Origin: Celeribacter sp. HF31
GTDB taxonomy: Bacteria; Pseudomonadota; Alphaproteobacteria; Rhodobacterales; Rhodobacteraceae
Length of the DNA: 64,000 nucleotides
Reading direction: 5' to 3'
Assembly: GCF_011806455.1 (NCBI RefSeq)
Contig: NZ_JAATOT010000005.1
Location: 186,001 to 250,000 of the forward strand
The position numbers and the translations under genes were made by a program. The notes under the pieces are model-generated. The model saw nothing but the letters and a program-made list of their open reading frames with translations. It had not been told where the DNA came from and searched no databases. Shown here piece by piece: positions 18,310 to 27,471 of this stretch (positions are counted from its first letter, which is position 1; each line of letters begins with the position of its first letter).

Positions 18310-19026
18310 ATGACGGACGCACAGCAGGGCAAAACGCCCAAGATCGGATTGATCGCCGCGATTTGCGGTGTGATCGCCTTTTTGGCACTGATGTGGATCG
18401 CGGGCTATTCGACGGCGGCCTCGGTGATCGTTGGTGTTCTCGTGGCGCTTTTGGTCGCGATCCTGCTGTGGATCGGTTGGTACGAAGAGGCGACGGAGGC
18501 AAATGTTGGCCACCCCGAAGCCGATGTCAGCGCCTCTGGCCTGATGGCAACTTCGGGCATTGGCGATGAGCCGGTGTCGGCGGCGGATGAGATTGCGATT
18601 GAGCCGCACGCAGCGGACACCCGCGAGGTGCGCTCGAAAGCTGCGGCGGCGACGCCGGAGGCCCATCCGGTCGATGACGCACCGGTCGAGCCGGTTGCGG
18701 AACCGGTCGAAGAGGTCGAAGAAAAAACGGAGGCCGCCCCGGTTGCTTTCGCGTCTGTCCCGGACGCCGCGGTCGCGGCAGTGCCCGACGATCTGAAGTC
18801 GATCAAAGGCGTCGGGCCGAAAATCGAAGTGCAGCTGCACGCGCGGGGGATCACCACCTTTGCACAGGTGGCGGCGCTGAGCGCAGATGAGATCGAAGCC
18901 CTGGGCGCGGCCCTCAAAGGCACCTCGGCGGCGCAGCTGACGAAATGGGCCGAACAGGCCAAAATCCTCGCCGCGGGCGGGGACACGGAATTCTCGAAAC
19001 GCGTCAAGGATGGCGATGTTTACTGA
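18310..19026 (+). CDS. Two-helix membrane protein with C-terminal helix-hairpin-helix domain
   Basis: A 238-residue protein. Two transmembrane helices are at about residues 11-31 and 36-57, then an acidic Ala/Pro/Glu-rich linker (60-155), then a helix-hairpin-helix domain from about 161 (DDLKSIKGVGPKIE, QVAALSADEI, WAEQAKILAAGGDTEFSKR). This last domain matches the tail of the NuoE encoded just upstream almost segment for segment. Such domains usually bind DNA non-specifically, but here one copy is tethered to the membrane and the other to complex I, so a protein-protein or assembly role is at least as likely. The family is unnamed to me. Confidence 0.75.
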   Translation: MTDAQQGKTPKIGLIAAICGVIAFLALMWIAGYSTAASVIVGVLVALLVAILLWIGWYEEATEANVGHPEADVSASGLMATSGIGDEPVSAADEIAIEPHAADTREVRSKAAAATPEAHPVDDAPVEPVAEPVEEVEEKTEAAPVAFASVPDAAVAAVPDDLKSIKGVGPKIEVQLHARGITTFAQVAALSADEIEALGAALKGTSAAQLTKWAEQAKILAAGGDTEFSKRVKDGDVY

Positions 19027-19037
19027 GGAGTAAGGAA

Positions 19038-19259
19038 ATGGTGCCTGACAAGGACCAGCATTTGGCGAAAAAGGCGCGCATGGTCGCCGTCGTGATCGCC
19101 GTGACGATGTTGGTCTGGTTGGGGGCTCAATGGTTGGGTGGGAAACTCGGATTGCCGTCGCGCTACGCGTTTCTCCTCGATCTTGCCGCTTTGGCCGGGT
19201 TCGTCTGGTCGTTTGTGGTGATGTATCAGATTTGGCGTGACACGCGCCGGAAAGACTGA
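19038..19259 (+). CDS. Small two-helix membrane protein, DUF5337-like
   Basis: A 73-residue protein with two predicted transmembrane helices (about 14-33 and 43-64) and basic ends (HLAKKAR and WRDTRRKD). It resembles the small DUF5337 proteins that I recall from rhodobacterial nuo clusters. The ATG at 19038 follows GAGGAGTAAGGAA, a strong ribosome site, 11 bp after the preceding stop; nuoF begins 13 bp later. Function unknown; size and position suggest an accessory or assembly protein of complex I. Confidence 0.65.
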   Translation: MVPDKDQHLAKKARMVAVVIAVTMLVWLGAQWLGGKLGLPSRYAFLLDLAALAGFVWSFVVMYQIWRDTRRKD

Positions 19260-19272
19260 AGGGACAAGAGCG

Positions 19273-20571
19273 ATGCTCAAGGATCAGGATCGGATCTTTA
19301 CCAACCTCTACGGCATGAATGACCGTAGCCTTGCGGGCGCCAAAAAGCGCGGGCATTGGGATGGCACGGCGGGCATTCTCGCCAATGGACGCGACTGGAT
19401 CATCGACCAGATGAAGGCTTCGGGCCTGCGTGGTCGTGGTGGCGCGGGCTTCCCGACGGGTCTCAAATGGTCCTTCATGCCGAAAGAAAGCGATGGTCGC
19501 CCGGCGTACCTCGTGATCAACGCCGACGAATCCGAGCCCGCGACCTGTAAGGACCGCGAAATCATGCGCCACGACCCGCACACGCTGGTCGAAGGCGCGC
19601 TGATTGCCGGCTTCGCGATGAACGCGGTGGCCGCCTATATCTACATTCGCGGCGAATATATCCGCGAGAAAGAGGCGCTTCAGGCCGCGATCGACGAGGC
19701 ATATGACGCCGGTCTCATTGGCCGCAACGCCTGCAAATCCGGCTATGATTTCGACATCTACCTGCACCATGGGGCAGGGGCCTATATCTGTGGCGAGGAA
19801 ACCGCCCTCATCGAGTCTCTCGAAGGCAAAAAGGGCATGCCCCGGATGAAACCGCCCTTCCCGGCGGGCGCAGGTCTTTACGGTTGCCCGACCACGGTGA
19901 ACAACGTCGAATCCATCGCCGTCGTGCCGACGATCCTGCGGCGCGGTGCGGAATGGTTCGCCTCCTTTGGCCGCCCGAACAACGCGGGCACCAAACTCAT
20001 GGCGCTGACCGGCCACGTCAACACGCCCTGCGTGTTCGAGGAAGAAATGTCGATGTCCGTGCGCGAGATCATCGAGAAACACGGCGGCGGCATTCGTGGC
20101 GGCTGGGACAATCTGAAAGCCATCATTCCGGGCGGGGCGTCCTGTCCTGTTCTGCCGAAAGAAGCGCTGGAAGACGCGATTTTCGACTTCGACTGGATGC
20201 GGGAGAACAAGTCTTCCTTTGGCACCGGCTGTATGATCGTGATGGACAATTCCGTCGATGTCGTCAAAGCGGTCTGGCGTCTGTCGGCGTTTTTCAAACA
20301 CGAAAGCTGCGGTCAATGTACGCCGTGCCGCGAAGGCACCGGCTGGATGATGCGCGTGATGGACCGTCTGGTGACGGGTGACGCGGAAATCGAAGAGATC
20401 GACATGTTGCTCGATGTGACGAAACAGGTCGAAGGCCATACCATCTGTGCGCTGGGGGATGCGGCGGCTTGGCCGATCCAGGGTCTGATCCGTCACTTCC
20501 GCGATGACATCGAAGAGCGCATCAAAATCAAGAAAACCGGTCGCCTCTCTGCGGCGTTTGCGGCGGAGTGA
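19273..20571 (+). CDS. nuoF: NADH-quinone oxidoreductase subunit F
   Basis: A 432-residue 51-kDa subunit with FMN, NADH site and cluster N3. The nucleotide-binding stretches are [14 protein letters not shown] and [19 protein letters not shown]; the N3 ligands lie in [12 protein letters not shown] plus a downstream cysteine (HTICALGD). It takes hydride from NADH and passes electrons into the iron-sulfur chain, working with NuoE. The ATG at 19273 was chosen on alignment with the family start [11 protein letters not shown]. Confidence 0.96.
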   Translation: MLKDQDRIFTNLYGMNDRSLAGAKKRGHWDGTAGILANGRDWIIDQMKASGLRGRGGAGFPTGLKWSFMPKESDGRPAYLVINADESEPATCKDREIMRHDPHTLVEGALIAGFAMNAVAAYIYIRGEYIREKEALQAAIDEAYDAGLIGRNACKSGYDFDIYLHHGAGAYICGEETALIESLEGKKGMPRMKPPFPAGAGLYGCPTTVNNVESIAVVPTILRRGAEWFASFGRPNNAGTKLMALTGHVNTPCVFEEEMSMSVREIIEKHGGGIRGGWDNLKAIIPGGASCPVLPKEALEDAIFDFDWMRENKSSFGTGCMIVMDNSVDVVKAVWRLSAFFKHESCGQCTPCREGTGWMMRVMDRLVTGDAEIEEIDMLLDVTKQVEGHTICALGDAAAWPIQGLIRHFRDDIEERIKIKKTGRLSAAFAAE

Positions 20572-20573
20572 GA

Positions 20574-20762
20574 ATGTGGCGTTTGGTCGGATTAAAATGT
20601 CCTTGTTGCGGTCACGTTCCGTATTTCGCATTCGCGAAATGCCGGGTCTGTGGCTATGCGACACTGTCATTCTCGTCCGATCCAAAGCGTTGGATGCTCT
20701 TTCTTGGAATCGTGGTTCTGTTTCTTGTGGCCATGGGGCTATTTTCAGGGAGGGATTTTTAG
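20574..20762 (+). CDS. Zinc-ribbon membrane microprotein
   Basis: A 62-residue protein with two zinc knuckles near the N-terminus (C9-P-C-C12 and C23-R-V-C26), then one transmembrane helix at about 40-59 (MLFLGIVVLFLVAMGLF). The knuckle layout recalls the N-terminus of DUF983 proteins but the chain is much shorter. It starts 2 bp after the nuoF stop (a GTG 6 bases earlier is possible), and its stop codon abuts the start of the DUF3291 gene. GC content is noticeably lower than in nuoF. Function unknown. Confidence 0.6.
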   Translation: MWRLVGLKCPCCGHVPYFAFAKCRVCGYATLSFSSDPKRWMLFLGIVVLFLVAMGLFSGRDF

Positions 20763-21248
20763 ATGTTCCTTGCTGAACTCAACATCGGGCGGCTTGTGGC
20801 CGAACCCGGGGATGCGCGCGTGGCCGAGTTCATGGGCGCGCTCGACAAGATCAACGGCCTGGGCAAACGCATGCCGGGGTTCGTGTGGATGGCCGAGGGC
20901 TCGGGCGAGCCGGGAACAGGCAATACCGAAAACAACATCGGTGACGATCCGAAATTCGTCGCCAATCTCACCGTGTGGGAAGACGTTGAAAGCCTTGAGC
21001 ATTTCGTTTTCAACACGGTGCACAAGAAATTCTACGACCGTCGCGCGGAGTGGTTCGAGCTGATGGCCGACCAGCATTTCGTGATGTGGTACGTGGAACC
21101 CGGGCACAAGCCCACCTTGGACGAGGCGCTCGAACGTCTTGCCTATAAAGAAAAACATGGGGACAGCGATCAGGCCTTTGGCTGGTCGTACATCAAAGAG
21201 GCCAAGCTTTTCCGCGAGAAAAGCTGTCGGCCCGTTGCTGCGGAGTAG
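20763..21248 (+). CDS. DUF3291 family protein
   Basis: A 161-residue soluble protein with the DUF3291 look: MFLAELNIGRL at the start, GFVWM, LTVWEDVESLEHFVFNTVH and WYVEPGHKPTLDEALERL. The fold expected is a ferredoxin-like dimeric barrel, as in antibiotic-monooxygenase/EthD relatives, but the family has no settled function. The start immediately follows the stop of the zinc-ribbon gene, so the two are coupled within the nuo unit. Confidence 0.75.
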   Translation: MFLAELNIGRLVAEPGDARVAEFMGALDKINGLGKRMPGFVWMAEGSGEPGTGNTENNIGDDPKFVANLTVWEDVESLEHFVFNTVHKKFYDRRAEWFELMADQHFVMWYVEPGHKPTLDEALERLAYKEKHGDSDQAFGWSYIKEAKLFREKSCRPVAAE

Positions 21249-21252
21249 TCCC

Positions 21253-21675
21253 ATGACATTGACCAAACATATCGCCCCCCCAATTGCCCTCGCTCTTGCC
21301 TTGACCGCCGGTGCTGCCGCTGCGGCGGAGCTGCCGCCACTGCGCGAGGTGCAAGAGATCGACCGGAACATGCTCTGGGCTGGCCTTGCCGTCGAAGTGT
21401 CGGACGAATGCCCGACCATCGAGGTGCGCAAGCTCAAAGGTGTTTCCTTCCTCTGGGGCCTGAAAAACAAGGCGTCCTCGATGGGCTACACGGATGACGA
21501 AATCCGCGCCTATGTCGAAAGCGACGATGAAGAAGCCCGCATTCGCCGTCTCGGCGAGGCCTATGTGCGGCAAGCCGGGTTCGATCCGAAAACCCCCGAA
21601 GGTCTCTGTGCCTTTGGCGAGGCGGAGATTGCACGCGGGTCGATCATCGGCTCTTTCCTGAGGAGCACGAAATGA
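21253..21675 (+). CDS. Secreted DUF5333-like protein A
   Basis: A 140-residue exported protein. The signal peptide is residues 1-24 (hydrophobic LALALTAGAAAAAE, cleavage after AAA). The mature domain is helical and has two cysteines, one early (DECPTIEVRK) and one late (GLCAFGEAEIARGSIIGSFL). It matches the next gene's product in layout and in the C-terminal motif, and resembles DUF5333 proteins of Rhodobacteraceae as I remember them. It overlaps the next gene by 4 bp. The two cysteines would probably form a disulfide in the periplasm. Confidence 0.65.
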   Translation: MTLTKHIAPPIALALALTAGAAAAAELPPLREVQEIDRNMLWAGLAVEVSDECPTIEVRKLKGVSFLWGLKNKASSMGYTDDEIRAYVESDDEEARIRRLGEAYVRQAGFDPKTPEGLCAFGEAEIARGSIIGSFLRSTK

Positions 21676-22067
21676 TCCGCACCACGACATATGCGGCGCT
21701 GCTCGCGCTGATGGCCACGCCGGTACTCGCGCAGGACATTACGACAGACGAAGAAATCAGCGCCGTGCTCGTCGACAATATGATTGTCACGGAACTGACG
21801 ACGATTTGCCCCAAACTGGCGCCGCGCCCGGCACGCGTGAACAAACAGGCGCAAGAGATGATGGGCGTGATCACGACCAAGGGCTATGGGCCAGAAGACA
21901 TTCAATCGCTGCAAGACCCGGCGTTTCTCGCCACGCTTGCTGCGAAATCGGAAAGCTTCTTTGCCGCCAACGGCATTGAAAAACGGGATACGGAGGCGAT
22001 GTGCGCCTTCGGCAAAGCGCAGATTGCGAAGCGGACGCCGCTTGGCAAGCTCATGAAGAACAGGTGA
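21672..22067 (+). CDS. Secreted DUF5333-like protein B
   Basis: A 131-residue exported protein with a signal peptide (ALLALMATPVLAQ, cleavage near residue 20). Like the preceding product it has one early cysteine (TTICPKLAPR) and one late cysteine in a shared motif (AMCAFGKAQIAKRTPLGKL). The early-Cys, helical middle and CAFG late motif make the two clear tandem paralogues. It overlaps the first by 4 bp (ATGA) and ends 6 bp before nuoG. Function unknown. Confidence 0.65.
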   Translation: MIRTTTYAALLALMATPVLAQDITTDEEISAVLVDNMIVTELTTICPKLAPRPARVNKQAQEMMGVITTKGYGPEDIQSLQDPAFLATLAAKSESFFAANGIEKRDTEAMCAFGKAQIAKRTPLGKLMKNR

Positions 22068-22073
22068 TGCAGA

Positions 22074-24092
22074 ATGGCAGATAAGCGCAAAATCATCATT
22101 GACGGGACCGAGATCGAAGTCGATCCGGCCATGACGATCCTCCAGGCCTGTGAAGTGGCCGGGATCGAAGTGCCGCGGTTCTGCTATCACGAACGGCTGT
22201 CCATCGCGGGCAACTGCCGCATGTGTCTGGTCGAGGTCGTGGGCGGCCCGCCGAAACCGGCGGCGTCTTGCGCGATGCAGGTGAAAGACATGCGCCCGGG
22301 GCCGGAAGGCCAGCCACCGGTGGTGAAAACCAATTCGCCGATGGTGAAAAAGGCGCGCGAGGGGGTGATGGAGTTTCTCCTGATCAACCACCCGCTCGAT
22401 TGCCCGATCTGTGACCAGGGCGGCGAATGCGACCTGCAAGACCAGGCCATGGCTTACGGCGTCGATTTTTCGCGCTACCGCGAACCGAAGCGGGCCTCTG
22501 AGGAGTTGAACCTCGGGCCGCTCGTCGGCACCGCGATGACGCGCTGTATTTCCTGCACCCGCTGCGTGCGCTTCACGACCGAGGTCGCGGGCATCACCCA
22601 GATGGGCCAGACGGGCCGTGGCGAAGACAGCGAAATCACCAGCTATCTCAACGAAACGCTGGCCTCCAACCTTCAGGGCAACATCATCGATCTTTGCCCG
22701 GTCGGTGCGCTGACCTCGAAACCCTATGCCTTCACCGCCCGTCCGTGGGAGCTGACCAAGACCGAAACCATCGACGTGATGGACGCGCTCGGGTCCAATA
22801 TTCGCGTCGACACCAAAGGCCGCGAAGTGATGCGCATCCTTCCGCGCAACCATGACGAGGTGAACGAAGAGTGGATTTCCGACAAGACCCGCTTCATCTG
22901 GGACGGTCTGAAACGCCAGCGCATCGACACGCCCTACATCCGCAAGAACGGCAAGCTGACCAAGGCCACTTGGGCCGAGGCGCTCTCTGCGGCCGCGACT
23001 GCGATGAAGGGCAAGAAAGTTGCCGGTCTTGTCGGCGATCTCGCCCCCGTCGAGGCGATCTATGCTTTGAAAGGTCTGGTCGAAGGTCTGGGCGGCCATG
23101 TCGAGTGCCGTGTGGATGGCGCGAAACTGCCCGCCGGCAACCGCGGCGTTTACGCGGGCACCGCGACCATCGCCGACATTGACGACGCGAAATACATTCA
23201 GTTGATCGGCTCCAACCCGCGCGAGGAAGCGCCGGTGCTGAACGCCCGTATCCGCAAGGCTTGGGCCAAGGGCGCCAAAGTCGGTCTCGTCGGCCAAGCC
23301 GTTGATCTGACCTACGATTACGCGCATGTCGGCACCGACCGCGCGGCGCTCGAAAGCCTTCTGGGCCACAACTATGGCGATGTGCTGGATCAGCCGTCGC
23401 TGGTGATTGTCGGCGCCGGTGCGATCAACGAAGCCGATGGCGAAGCGGTTCTGGCGACAGCTCAGAAACTGTGCGAGGCCACTGGCTCGAAACTCATGGT
23501 GCTCCACACCGCCGCATCCCGCGTGGGGGCGATGGATGTGAATGCCGTGACCGAAGGTGGGCTTGACGCCGCGACGAATGGGGCAGAGGTGATCTACAAC
23601 CTCGGCGCCGATGAGGTCGAAATTGCCGACGGTCCTTTCGTGATCTACCAGGGGTCGCACGGCGATCTGGGCGCGCACCGCGCCGATGTGATCCTGCCCG
23701 GCGCTGCCTATACCGAAGAAAACGGTCTTTTCGTGAACCTCGAAGGGCGTCCGCAACTGGCACTCCGTGCGGCTTTCCCGCCGGGCGAGGCGAAAGAGAA
23801 CTGGGCGATCCTGCGTGCCCTCTCTGCTGAACTGGACGCGACGCTGCCCTACGACTCGCTCGCGCAACTGCGCAACGCTTTGATCAATGACGTGCCGCAT
23901 CTGGCGCAGATCGACGGGGTGCCCGAGAACGACGTGGTCGCATTGCCGGAGAAATCGCTGGGCAAGGCCTCTTTCCGAAACGCGGTCAAGGATTTCTACC
24001 TGACGAACCCGATCGCGCGCGCCTCCGTTTTGATGGCCGAGCTCTCCGCCATGGCGAAAGCCCGCGCCGAGACGCCGGTGGCCGCCGAGTGA
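22074..24092 (+). CDS. nuoG: NADH-quinone oxidoreductase subunit G
   Basis: A 672-residue 75-kDa subunit carrying clusters N1b, N4 and N5. The N-terminal 2Fe-2S domain contains [20 protein letters not shown] and SCAMQ; N5 lies in [22 protein letters not shown]4 lies in [10 protein letters not shown] plus a later DLCPVGALT. The rest is the molybdopterin-oxidoreductase-like domain without cofactor. The length fits the Paracoccus-type subunit rather than the longer E. coli one. The next gene starts within its stop codon (TGATG). Confidence 0.95.
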   Translation: MADKRKIIIDGTEIEVDPAMTILQACEVAGIEVPRFCYHERLSIAGNCRMCLVEVVGGPPKPAASCAMQVKDMRPGPEGQPPVVKTNSPMVKKAREGVMEFLLINHPLDCPICDQGGECDLQDQAMAYGVDFSRYREPKRASEELNLGPLVGTAMTRCISCTRCVRFTTEVAGITQMGQTGRGEDSEITSYLNETLASNLQGNIIDLCPVGALTSKPYAFTARPWELTKTETIDVMDALGSNIRVDTKGREVMRILPRNHDEVNEEWISDKTRFIWDGLKRQRIDTPYIRKNGKLTKATWAEALSAAATAMKGKKVAGLVGDLAPVEAIYALKGLVEGLGGHVECRVDGAKLPAGNRGVYAGTATIADIDDAKYIQLIGSNPREEAPVLNARIRKAWAKGAKVGLVGQAVDLTYDYAHVGTDRAALESLLGHNYGDVLDQPSLVIVGAGAINEADGEAVLATAQKLCEATGSKLMVLHTAASRVGAMDVNAVTEGGLDAATNGAEVIYNLGADEVEIADGPFVIYQGSHGDLGAHRADVILPGAAYTEENGLFVNLEGRPQLALRAAFPPGEAKENWAILRALSAELDATLPYDSLAQLRNALINDVPHLAQIDGVPENDVVALPEKSLGKASFRNAVKDFYLTNPIARASVLMAELSAMAKARAETPVAAE

Positions 24093-24511
24093 TGGCGCTG
24101 AGCGGGGCACATATGGCCGCTCTCGGGCTGGTGGCGGTGGGTTTGTCCGGCTGTGACAAGACCTGCTGCGCCGCGTCCGAGGCGGATGTGTCGCGCGCGG
24201 CGGCCTCCGAGTATCTCGGGGTCGAGACCCGTCTTTTGGACGGCGATCTGGTGAATTTTCTCGTCTCCGCCAAGGGAGATGGGGCGAAAACGAACGTGGT
24301 GGCCTATGCCGATTGTGCGGCCGCCCAATATGCGCTGATCCGGGGTTTCGGGTTTGCGCGACATGTGCGGACAAATGTCGCACAAGAGGCTGGAATTTGG
24401 CGCGCGGATGCTGTTTACACCATCTCGCCAGCGCTCCCCGAAGGTTTGCGCAAGCTCGACGCAGAAGTCGTCGTCGCAAACTGTCGGGACAACGGAATAC
24501 CGACGGTGTGA
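24092..24511 (+). CDS. Small predicted lipoprotein between nuoG and nuoH
   Basis: A 139-residue product with a lipoprotein signal: hydrophobic AALGLVAVGL and lipobox LSGC at about residues 18-21, followed by a CDKTCCA cluster with further cysteines. A cysteine also occurs mid-chain (ADCAAA) and near the C-terminus (ANCRDNG). No family is recognised. The ATG overlaps the nuoG stop (TGATG), and nuoH starts 11 bp after its stop. It is the second lipoprotein gene in this nuo unit; the two are not obviously related in sequence. Confidence 0.65.
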   Translation: MALSGAHMAALGLVAVGLSGCDKTCCAASEADVSRAAASEYLGVETRLLDGDLVNFLVSAKGDGAKTNVVAYADCAAAQYALIRGFGFARHVRTNVAQEAGIWRADAVYTISPALPEGLRKLDAEVVVANCRDNGIPTV

Positions 24512-24522
24512 AAGGCTGAAAA

Positions 24523-25560
24523 ATGGTCGAATTTTTCACGACAACTAATCTGGGGATCTTCCTGCTCACCCTTGGGCAGATTTTGTTGGTCCTCGTGCCA
24601 CTCTTCGTGGCGCTCGCCTTCCTGATGTATGGCGACCGGAAAATCTGGGCGGCTGTCCAGATGCGCAAAGGCCCCAACATCGTTGGCATTTTCGGCCTCT
24701 TGCAGTCCTTCGCGGACTTTATCAAATACCTTGTGAAAGAGGTGGTTGTGCCGGCAGGGGCGGATAAATTCGTCTTTTACCTCGCGCCGATGATCACCTT
24801 TATCACGGCTGCTATCGCCTGGGCGGTGATCCCATGGAACGATGGCTGGGTGATCTCCGACATCAACATCGCGATCCTCTATATCTTCGCTGTCTCGTCC
24901 CTTGAGGTCTACGGCGTGATCATGGGCGGTTGGGCGTCGAACTCGAAATATCCTTTCCTCGGTTCGCTCCGTTCCGCAGCCCAGATGATTTCCTACGAGG
25001 TTTCGATCGGCCTCATCATCATCGGCGTGGTTCTGTCCTCGGGCTCCATGAACTTTGGCGACATCGTCGCAGCGCAAGACGGCAAGGGCATCTTTAGCTG
25101 GTACTGGCTGCCGCATTTCCCGATGGTCTTCCTGTTCTTTGTGTCTGCCTTGGCGGAAACCAACCGCCCGCCGTTCGATTTGCCCGAGGCAGAATCGGAA
25201 CTCGTGGCCGGTTACCAAGTGGAATATTCCTCGACGCCGTTCCTTCTCTTCATGATGGGCGAGCTGATGGCCGTCGTTTTGATGTGCGCGCTGGTGTCGA
25301 TCCTGTTCTTCGGCGGCTGGAACTCCCCGGTCGAATTCCTGCCCGACGGCATCCTGTGGCTGATCCTCAAGATGCTGATCGCGTTCTTCGTCTTCTCGAT
25401 GGTGAAAGCCATCGTGCCGCGTTACCGCTACGACCAGTTGATGCGCATCGGTTGGAAAGTCTTCCTGCCGCTGTCGCTGGGCTGGGTCGTTTTGGTCGCG
25501 TTCTTTGCTCAATACGGTGCGTTCTGGGGAACCTATGCGCGCTGGACCGTTGGAGGCTAA
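24523..25560 (+). CDS. nuoH: NADH-quinone oxidoreductase subunit H
   Basis: A 345-residue membrane subunit with eight or so transmembrane helices, forming the ubiquinone entrance at the junction of the two arms. Conserved segments are [48 protein letters not shown] and [21 protein letters not shown], the last holding the acidic loop near the quinone site. It starts 11 bp after the lipoprotein gene; nuoI follows 3 bp after its stop. Confidence 0.97.
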   Translation: MVEFFTTTNLGIFLLTLGQILLVLVPLFVALAFLMYGDRKIWAAVQMRKGPNIVGIFGLLQSFADFIKYLVKEVVVPAGADKFVFYLAPMITFITAAIAWAVIPWNDGWVISDINIAILYIFAVSSLEVYGVIMGGWASNSKYPFLGSLRSAAQMISYEVSIGLIIIGVVLSSGSMNFGDIVAAQDGKGIFSWYWLPHFPMVFLFFVSALAETNRPPFDLPEAESELVAGYQVEYSSTPFLLFMMGELMAVVLMCALVSILFFGGWNSPVEFLPDGILWLILKMLIAFFVFSMVKAIVPRYRYDQLMRIGWKVFLPLSLGWVVLVAFFAQYGAFWGTYARWTVGG

Positions 25561-25563
25561 CTG

Positions 25564-26055
25564 ATGGCTCTCGATTACACCCGCGCCGCCAAGTATTTCC
25601 TGATGATGGACATCTGGGCCGGCTTTAAAATCGGTCTGCGGTATTTCTTCGCGCCCAAGGCGACGATCAACTACCCGCATGAAAAAGGGCCTCTGTCCCC
25701 GCGTTTCCGGGGCGAGCACGCGCTGCGTCGTTACCCGAACGGCGAGGAACGCTGCATTGCCTGTAAGCTTTGCGAAGCGATCTGCCCGGCGCAGGCCATC
25801 ACCATTGATGCCGAACCGCGGATCGACGGCTCGCGCCGCACCACGCGCTACGACATCGACATGACGAAATGCATCTACTGTGGCTTCTGTCAGGAAGCCT
25901 GTCCGGTGGACGCCATCGTCGAAGGCCCGAATTTCGAATTCTCCACCGAAACCCGCGAAGAGCTGTTCTACGACAAGGAGAAACTCCTTGCGAATGGCGA
26001 AATGTGGGAGGCGGAGATCGCCCGCAACCTCGAATTGGATGCACCGTACCGATGA
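25564..26055 (+). CDS. nuoI: NADH-quinone oxidoreductase subunit I
   Basis: A 163-residue ferredoxin-like subunit with clusters N6a and N6b. The two motifs are C64-C67-C70-C74 ([12 protein letters not shown]) and C103-C106-C109-C113 ([12 protein letters not shown]). It hands electrons to N2 in NuoB. The gene overlaps the start of the CMD-like gene by 4 bp. Confidence 0.97.
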   Translation: MALDYTRAAKYFLMMDIWAGFKIGLRYFFAPKATINYPHEKGPLSPRFRGEHALRRYPNGEERCIACKLCEAICPAQAITIDAEPRIDGSRRTTRYDIDMTKCIYCGFCQEACPVDAIVEGPNFEFSTETREELFYDKEKLLANGEMWEAEIARNLELDAPYR

Positions 26056-26459
26056 GTGATTTCACCAAGCTTTTCGAACAGATGATGGAGCAGAGCCACA
26101 AAATGGCCTCTGCTTGGAATCCGGCGATGGAGACCTTTCAGGTGCCGGCGTTCGACAAGCTTTGGCCGACCATGTCCAAGGATTGGATGGAGATGGTCTG
26201 GGGGACGACCTTCAACAAGGACGGGCTCGATGCGAAAACACGTCTTCTCGTGGTGGTCGCCGGGCTGACCGTGCTTGGCGCGCAGGCCGAAGCCCCGTTC
26301 AAACTCACCGTGCGCCATGCTCTTGAGGCAGGTGCCACCGAGAAAGAGATCGCGGAAGTGATTTATCAGATGTCGATGATGGGCGGTGTGCCCGCCATGA
26401 CGAAGGCACTTGAGCTGGCTCAGGCCGTCTTCAACGAAAAGCAGGAGGGCAGTGAATGA
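26052..26459 (+). CDS. Carboxymuconolactone decarboxylase-like (CMD/AhpD-type) protein
   Basis: A 135-residue all-helical protein. The segment [27 protein letters not shown], then [26 protein letters not shown], is the classic CMD core pattern. AhpD relatives use a CxxC pair for peroxidase activity; I see no cysteine in this core, so a redox role like AhpD is unlikely and the function is open. It overlaps nuoI and nuoJ by 4 bp each, which implies translational coupling to complex I subunits. Confidence 0.75.
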   Translation: MSDFTKLFEQMMEQSHKMASAWNPAMETFQVPAFDKLWPTMSKDWMEMVWGTTFNKDGLDAKTRLLVVVAGLTVLGAQAEAPFKLTVRHALEAGATEKEIAEVIYQMSMMGGVPAMTKALELAQAVFNEKQEGSE

Positions 26460-27070
26460 CTGTCGCAGATTACGCATTTTACCTTTTCGCCATCGTGATG
26501 CTGGTGGCCGGGGTGTTCACGGTTGTGTCGCGCAACCCGGTGCACTCCGTGCTCTGGCTGATCGTCACCTTCCTGACCGCCTCCGGGCTGTTCGTCCTGT
26601 TGGGCGCGGAATTCGTCGCGATGCTTTTGGTCATCGTCTACGTCGGCGCGGTGATGGTGCTGTTCCTCTTCGTCGTCATGATGCTCGACGTCGATTTCGC
26701 GGAGCTCAAGGCGGGCATGGCGAAATACCTGCCCTTTGCGCTTTTGATCGGTGTGGTGCTGTTGCTTCAGATGGGCTTTGCCTTTGGCGACTGGCACTCG
26801 GCTGAGGGCGCCGAGGCGCTGCGCCGCTCCGTGACGCCGGATGCCGCCGAGGTGCACAACACCGCCGCTCTGGGCCAGCTCATGTATGACGATTACCTGA
26901 TGCTCTTCCAACTGGCGGGTCTGATCCTTTTGGTCGCCATGATCGGGGCCATCGTCCTGACGCTGCGCCACCGCTCTGACGTCAAGCGCCAGAACGTGCT
27001 GAAACAGATGTATCGCAAGCCCGAAGAGTCTTTCGAAATGAAAGACATCAAACCGGGGCAGGGGCTTTAA
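26456..27070 (+). CDS. nuoJ: NADH-quinone oxidoreductase subunit J
   Basis: A 204-residue membrane subunit with five transmembrane helices. The conserved third-helix region, [25 protein letters not shown], contains the pi-bulge helix that moves during turnover. An intervening hydrophilic loop is rather long, and the C-terminal tail is polar. The gene starts within the CMD-like gene; 89 bp without a gene separate it from nuoK. Confidence 0.95.
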   Translation: MTVADYAFYLFAIVMLVAGVFTVVSRNPVHSVLWLIVTFLTASGLFVLLGAEFVAMLLVIVYVGAVMVLFLFVVMMLDVDFAELKAGMAKYLPFALLIGVVLLLQMGFAFGDWHSAEGAEALRRSVTPDAAEVHNTAALGQLMYDDYLMLFQLAGLILLVAMIGAIVLTLRHRSDVKRQNVLKQMYRKPEESFEMKDIKPGQGL

Positions 27071-27159
27071 GCCTGACGTGAATGACCGGGGCGAGGTCTT
27101 CCCGCGCCCCGAGGACAAAGGCCGCAAAAGCGGCGAGAGAGAAAGAACTGAGGGACGAC

Positions 27160-27465
27160 ATGGTCGGACTTGAACATTACCTGACAGTGGCCGCGGCGCT
27201 GTTTGTCATCGGCATCTTCGGGCTCTTTTTGAACCGGAAGAACATCATCATCATCCTGATGTCGATCGAGATGATCCTGCTGTCGGTCAATATCAACCTT
27301 GTCGCCTTCTCCTCCTTCCTGGGGGATCTTACGGGACAGATTTTCACGATGCTTGTGCTGACCGTGGCCGCCGCCGAGGCCGCCATCGGGTTGGCCATCC
27401 TCGTGAGCTTCTTCCGCAACCGCGGCACGATCGACGTCGAAGACGTCAACGTGATGAAAGGGTAA
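27160..27465 (+). CDS. nuoK: NADH-quinone oxidoreductase subunit K
   Basis: A 101-residue, three-helix membrane subunit, exactly the usual family length with the ATG at 27160 (GAGGGA upstream). Two glutamates in membrane helices belong to the central proton path: one in [10 protein letters not shown], one in [13 protein letters not shown] longer in-frame start upstream would add a basic, non-conserved extension and is rejected. Confidence 0.96.
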   Translation: MVGLEHYLTVAAALFVIGIFGLFLNRKNIIIILMSIEMILLSVNINLVAFSSFLGDLTGQIFTMLVLTVAAAEAAIGLAILVSFFRNRGTIDVEDVNVMKG

Positions 27466-27471
27466 GGGCAA

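Noticed and set aside
18283-20685. Open frame of 800 codons antisense to nuoF and neighbours
   Set aside because: A shadow frame with a His/Arg-rich product and no start context.
21561-24725. Open frame of 1054 codons on the minus strand
   Set aside because: It is antisense to nuoG, nuoH and smaller genes; the GC-rich third codon positions leave the opposite strand open. The translation is Arg/His-rich with no family resemblance.
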